From Legionella genomosp. 1 (lineage in GTDB: Bacteria > Pseudomonadota > Gammaproteobacteria > Legionellales > Legionellaceae): a stretch of 6,899 nt of DNA. The stretch is taken from NCBI GenBank assembly GCA_945889365.1, contig CAMDBQ010000076.1:1-6899 (forward strand), read 5' to 3'. The position numbers and the translations under genes are program-made. The notes below the pieces were generated by a model. That model saw only the letters and a program-made list of their open reading frames with translations, searched no databases and had not been told where the DNA came from. Shown in pieces: positions 5,870 to 6,899 of the stretch. Numbering within the stretch: the stretch's first letter is position 1; each line of letters begins with the position of its first letter.

Positions 5870-6899
5870 GGGGTTTACAAGAACAGCAATCTCTTTTTTA
5901 TTCCAGTTTAATAACAATGACGCCAATATTCCGGCAAATAATCCCCAAAATGCAGATCCAATCCCAAATAATGAGATACCTGATGCAGATACCAGAATGG
6001 TGATTACAGCTGGTTCGCGTTGTGTGTCTTCATCAAGGGCTGTTTTCAGGCTGCTGCCAATGGTGCTGAATATGGCTAGTCCTGCGATGGCTAGCGTTAG
6101 TTCGCGTGGGAATGCGAAGAATAAGGCCACAATCGTCGCGCCGAATGATCCTATGAATAACCAGCACAGGCCTGCAATCAACGTTGCCTTATAGCGATTG
6201 GCTGGATTGCTATCGCATTCTTGGCCGGAACAGATAGCGGCCGTAATGGCGGCCAAGCTAATGGAATAACAACCAAAGGGGGCGAATATTAGGTTGGCAA
6301 AGCCTGTCCAACTGATTAATGGTGAAATAGGTGGGTTGTAACCAGCGGCGTTCATTATCGCAATCCCGGGAACATTTTGTGATGTCATAGTGACAATAAA
6401 TAGTGGAATGCCAATGCTGATGACTGTTGACAAGGTAAACACCGGAGTCGTGAAGATAGGGGTTGATAATGCAAAGTGGACGGTATCCAATTGAAAGAGT
6501 CCTTGCATTGAGGCCACGCAAGTCCCGATTATTAGGACCAGAATAATCACATAGCGGGGGAAATAGCGCTTGCCAACCAGGTAGGTGGCGAGCATGGTGC
6601 CGACCAAAAGAAACTGATCTTGCATTGAAACAAATACGTTCATTCCAAAATGCAGCAAAATACCCGCTAGCATAGCTGACGTCAGCGACCGAGGAATGTG
6701 AGCCATGATTCGTTCGAAAAACCCGGTGACGCCGGATAAAATAGTTAAAAAGGCTGCAAACATAAATGCACCAATCGCCTCAGGCATGGAGACGCCGGCT
6801 AAACTGGTTGCTAGTAGGACCGCTCCAGGTGTTGACCATCCCGTTAATATGGGCTGCCTGTAATAGAGAGAAAGTCCTATGCATGTTGAGGCAAGACTT
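5864..6899 (-). CDS. benE: BenE/YdcO-family inner-membrane transporter (5' end beyond window)
   Basis: This is an integral membrane protein of the BenE family. Some members import benzoate with protons, while E. coli YdcO has no settled substrate. The frame stays open to the right edge, so the N-terminus (roughly 50 residues by comparison with about 390 for the family) is missing; 344 codons are visible. The internal ATG at 6787 is not the start, because the codons before it encode typical family sequence, including YYRQPILTGWSTPGAVLLAT. Further family signatures, numbered from the first visible codon, are TSQNVPGIAIMNAAGYNPP (about 170-188), APFGCYSISLAAITAAICSG (about 205-224) and GIGSAFWGLFAGI (about 311-323). 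Long hydrophobic segments alternate with short loops throughout. It is convergent with rnhB and its promoter lies outside the window. No aromatic-degradation genes are visible, so benzoate as substrate is unproven. Confidence 0.9.
   Translation of the reverse strand, partial: SLASTCIGLSLYYRQPILTGWSTPGAVLLATSLAGVSMPEAIGAFMFAAFLTILSGVTGFFERIMAHIPRSLTSAMLAGILLHFGMNVFVSMQDQFLLVGTMLATYLVGKRYFPRYVIILVLIIGTCVASMQGLFQLDTVHFALSTPIFTTPVFTLSTVISIGIPLFIVTMTSQNVPGIAIMNAAGYNPPISPLISWTGFANLIFAPFGCYSISLAAITAAICSGQECDSNPANRYKATLIAGLCWLFIGSFGATIVALFFAFPRELTLAIAGLAIFSTIGSSLKTALDEDTQREPAVITILVSASGISLFGIGSAFWGLFAGILASLLLNWNKKEIAVLVNPA

Noticed and set aside
5838..6194. 118-residue plus-strand open frame opposite benE
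   Set aside because: It is the antisense reading of strongly conserved transporter sequence, and its translation has no recognisable domain.

Overview
This window is a chromosomal housekeeping segment, most likely from a gammaproteobacterium or betaproteobacterium of moderate GC content. The assignment rests on the adjacent accA-tilS pair, an MdfA-type exporter very close to the enterobacterial protein, a YdcO/BenE-type transporter, and repeat sequences of a style common in Proteobacteria. The exact lineage cannot be fixed from the sequence alone. No phage, transposase, CRISPR array, tRNA or rRNA is visible.

Layout. On the left, two genes run leftward: a Sfp-type 4'-phosphopantetheinyl transferase (810-1529) and, two bases later, a biotin-protein ligase without a DNA-binding domain (40-807, TTG start). 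A 90-bp divergent intergenic region (1530-1619) carries overlapping -10 elements on the two strands. To its right, four genes run rightward with short gaps or overlaps: accA (1620-2573), tilS (about 2566-3975), an mdfA-like multidrug/proton antiporter (4018-5250) and rnhB (5253-5816). They look like one transcription unit. A convergent BenE-family transporter (5864 to the right edge, 5' end missing) closes the window.

How the genes work together. The left half has a coherent theme. AccA is part of the acetyl-CoA carboxylase carboxyltransferase, biotin ligase charges the biotin carrier subunit of that enzyme, and the phosphopantetheinyl transferase charges carrier proteins that may include the fatty-acid ACP. 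tilS (tRNA-Ile2 lysidine synthesis) and rnhB (removal of RNA from RNA/DNA hybrids) are general housekeeping genes. mdfA lies between them without an obvious functional link.

Most notable. tilS appears to have been invaded in frame by two unrelated palindromic repeats. One (3310-3391) separates parts of the central region, and the other (about 3892-3948) lies just before the C-terminus. Both stay open and add peptide to what should be an essential tRNA-modifying enzyme. AccA also carries several substitutions at positions that are normally Pro or Gly. I see no new multi-gene system here; the repeat-derived peptides in tilS are the best lead.
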